This document shows, in pieces, positions 13,530 through 14,255 of a DNA stretch of 14,255 nucleotides. This DNA is from a bacterium (GTDB lineage: Bacteria > Chloroflexota > Chloroflexia > Thermomicrobiales > UBA6265), in contig JAPOLF010000028.1 of NCBI GenBank assembly GCA_029977305.1, positions 1-14,255 on the forward strand, written 5' to 3'. A program made the translations under genes and the position numbers. How positions within the stretch are numbered: the first letter of the stretch is position 1; the number at the start of each line of letters is the position of its first letter. The notes below the pieces were generated by a model, which worked only from the letters and a program-made list of their open reading frames with translations, had not been told where the DNA came from and ran no database searches.

Positions 13530-13560
13530 TCCGACGCATCCGCACGAAAGGCAGGGACCC

Positions 13561-14255
13561 ATGGCCACCAGCGACGTCCAGCGCTACCGCGACAACCTCC
13601 AAGGCGAGGTCGACGGCGTCGCCCTGTATCAAGCCCTTGCCAATCTCGAACAAGATCCCAAGGTGAAGGGGGTCTATCAGCGTCTGGCTGACACCGAGAC
13701 CCGCCACGGCGAACTCTGGCGCGGCAAACTCGTCGCCGCCGGCGGCACACCCCCAACTCGGCCGACGTGGCGTACTCGAACACTGATCACCCTCGCCAAG
13801 CGCTTCGGCCCGAGTTTCATCATCCCCACCGTCGCCGCCCGCGAGCAGGCCGACAGCGACAAGTACGCCGGCCAAGCTGATGCCCTCGCTGCCGGTCTCC
13901 CCGGCGACGAGCGCGGCCACGCCCAACTCTTCAGCGTCATCGCCCAAGAGACCGGCACCGGCCTCGCCGGCACTTCCATCGCCCAATACGAGGGTCGCCA
14001 CCGCGCAGGCGGCGGCAACGCCCTCCGCGCCGCCGTGCTTGGCGCCAACGACGGCCTCATCTCAAACGCCAGCCTCGTCATGGGCGTCGCCGGTGCCGAA
14101 CTCTCCGGCGGCAGCATCCTCGTCACCGGATTTGCCGGACTCCTCGCCGGCGCCCTCTCCATGGCCCTCGGGGAATGGCTCTCCGTCCAGAGCGCCCGCG
14201 AGCTCTATTCCCATCAGATTGCCATCGAGTCCGCCGAGCTCGCCTCCAATCCGGA
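13561..14255 (+). CDS. Ferritin-like/VIT1 fusion (MbfA-like iron transporter), 3' end cut off
   Basis: An open frame from ATG 13561 (AAAGG 9 bases upstream) runs to the window edge without a stop; 231 residues are visible. The N-terminal 1-135 region is a rubrerythrin/ferritin-like helical domain. Candidate di-iron ligands are Glu16, Glu46 and His49 in 'ETRHGELW', Glu95 and the 'DERGH' pair at 117-120. The VIT1/CCC1 domain starts at about 150: 'GANDGLISNASLVMGVAGA' and 'GALSMALGEWLSVQSAREL' are its diagnostic first and second membrane segments. Fusions of this type include MbfA of alpha-proteobacteria, known as inner-membrane iron exporters. Iron or manganese export is therefore likely. Full-length members have about 320-370 residues, so the last membrane spans lie outside. 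It follows the ATP-grasp gene by 31 bases and may be co-transcribed, although no functional link is evident. Confidence 0.9.
   Translation, partial: MATSDVQRYRDNLQGEVDGVALYQALANLEQDPKVKGVYQRLADTETRHGELWRGKLVAAGGTPPTRPTWRTRTLITLAKRFGPSFIIPTVAAREQADSDKYAGQADALAAGLPGDERGHAQLFSVIAQETGTGLAGTSIAQYEGRHRAGGGNALRAAVLGANDGLISNASLVMGVAGAELSGGSILVTGFAGLLAGALSMALGEWLSVQSARELYSHQIAIESAELASNP

Overview
This window is high-GC, densely packed bacterial DNA with C-ending codons and ATG or GTG starts behind GAGG/GGAGG ribosome binding sites. Short Cys-rich secreted proteins sit behind RR-containing leaders of the form 'RFDxLxRxL...SRR'. Together with Yip1-type membrane proteins and an AGXT2-like aminotransferase, this suggests Chloroflexota of the Thermomicrobia type. 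That placement is inference from style and gene content; no marker gene is present.

Left part (1-3.6 kb): two tandem same-strand genes encode large disulfide-rich repeat proteins. The first is cut by the window edge (at least 7 repeat units). The second is complete (about 753 aa, 10 units). The unit is about 45 residues, of the type C-x4-C-PNGCC...CGTxGxxCxxC...C...C. The two genes are tandem paralogues, each closed by a long perfect hairpin. The first gene changes codon style abruptly near position 510.

Middle (3.6-8.9 kb): two minus-strand Yip1-family membrane proteins and a class III aminotransferase (AGXT2-like) read leftward. The aminotransferase diverges from an SMP-30/gluconolactonase-family gene. 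A secreted HExxH metallopeptidase-like protein follows on the plus strand. The next 480 bases have no credible gene but are rich in short dyads and repeats. They lead to an orphan NarL/FixJ-type response regulator with a GTG start.

Right part (10.1-14.3 kb): two small Cys-rich exported proteins form an operon. The second carries a Cys module also found at the N terminus of the large repeat protein. Next come a multi-pass membrane protein preceded by an in-frame hydrophobic mini-ORF, a 74-aa unknown protein 4 bp ahead of an ATP-grasp ligase-type enzyme, and the start of a fused ferritin-like/VIT1 protein (MbfA-like) that runs off the edge.

The clearest theme is a family of exported, cysteine-rich proteins at two loci 7 kb apart, sharing leader style and modules. 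Their function is not apparent from sequence. The catabolic, transport and iron genes look like ordinary neighbours rather than parts of the same system.
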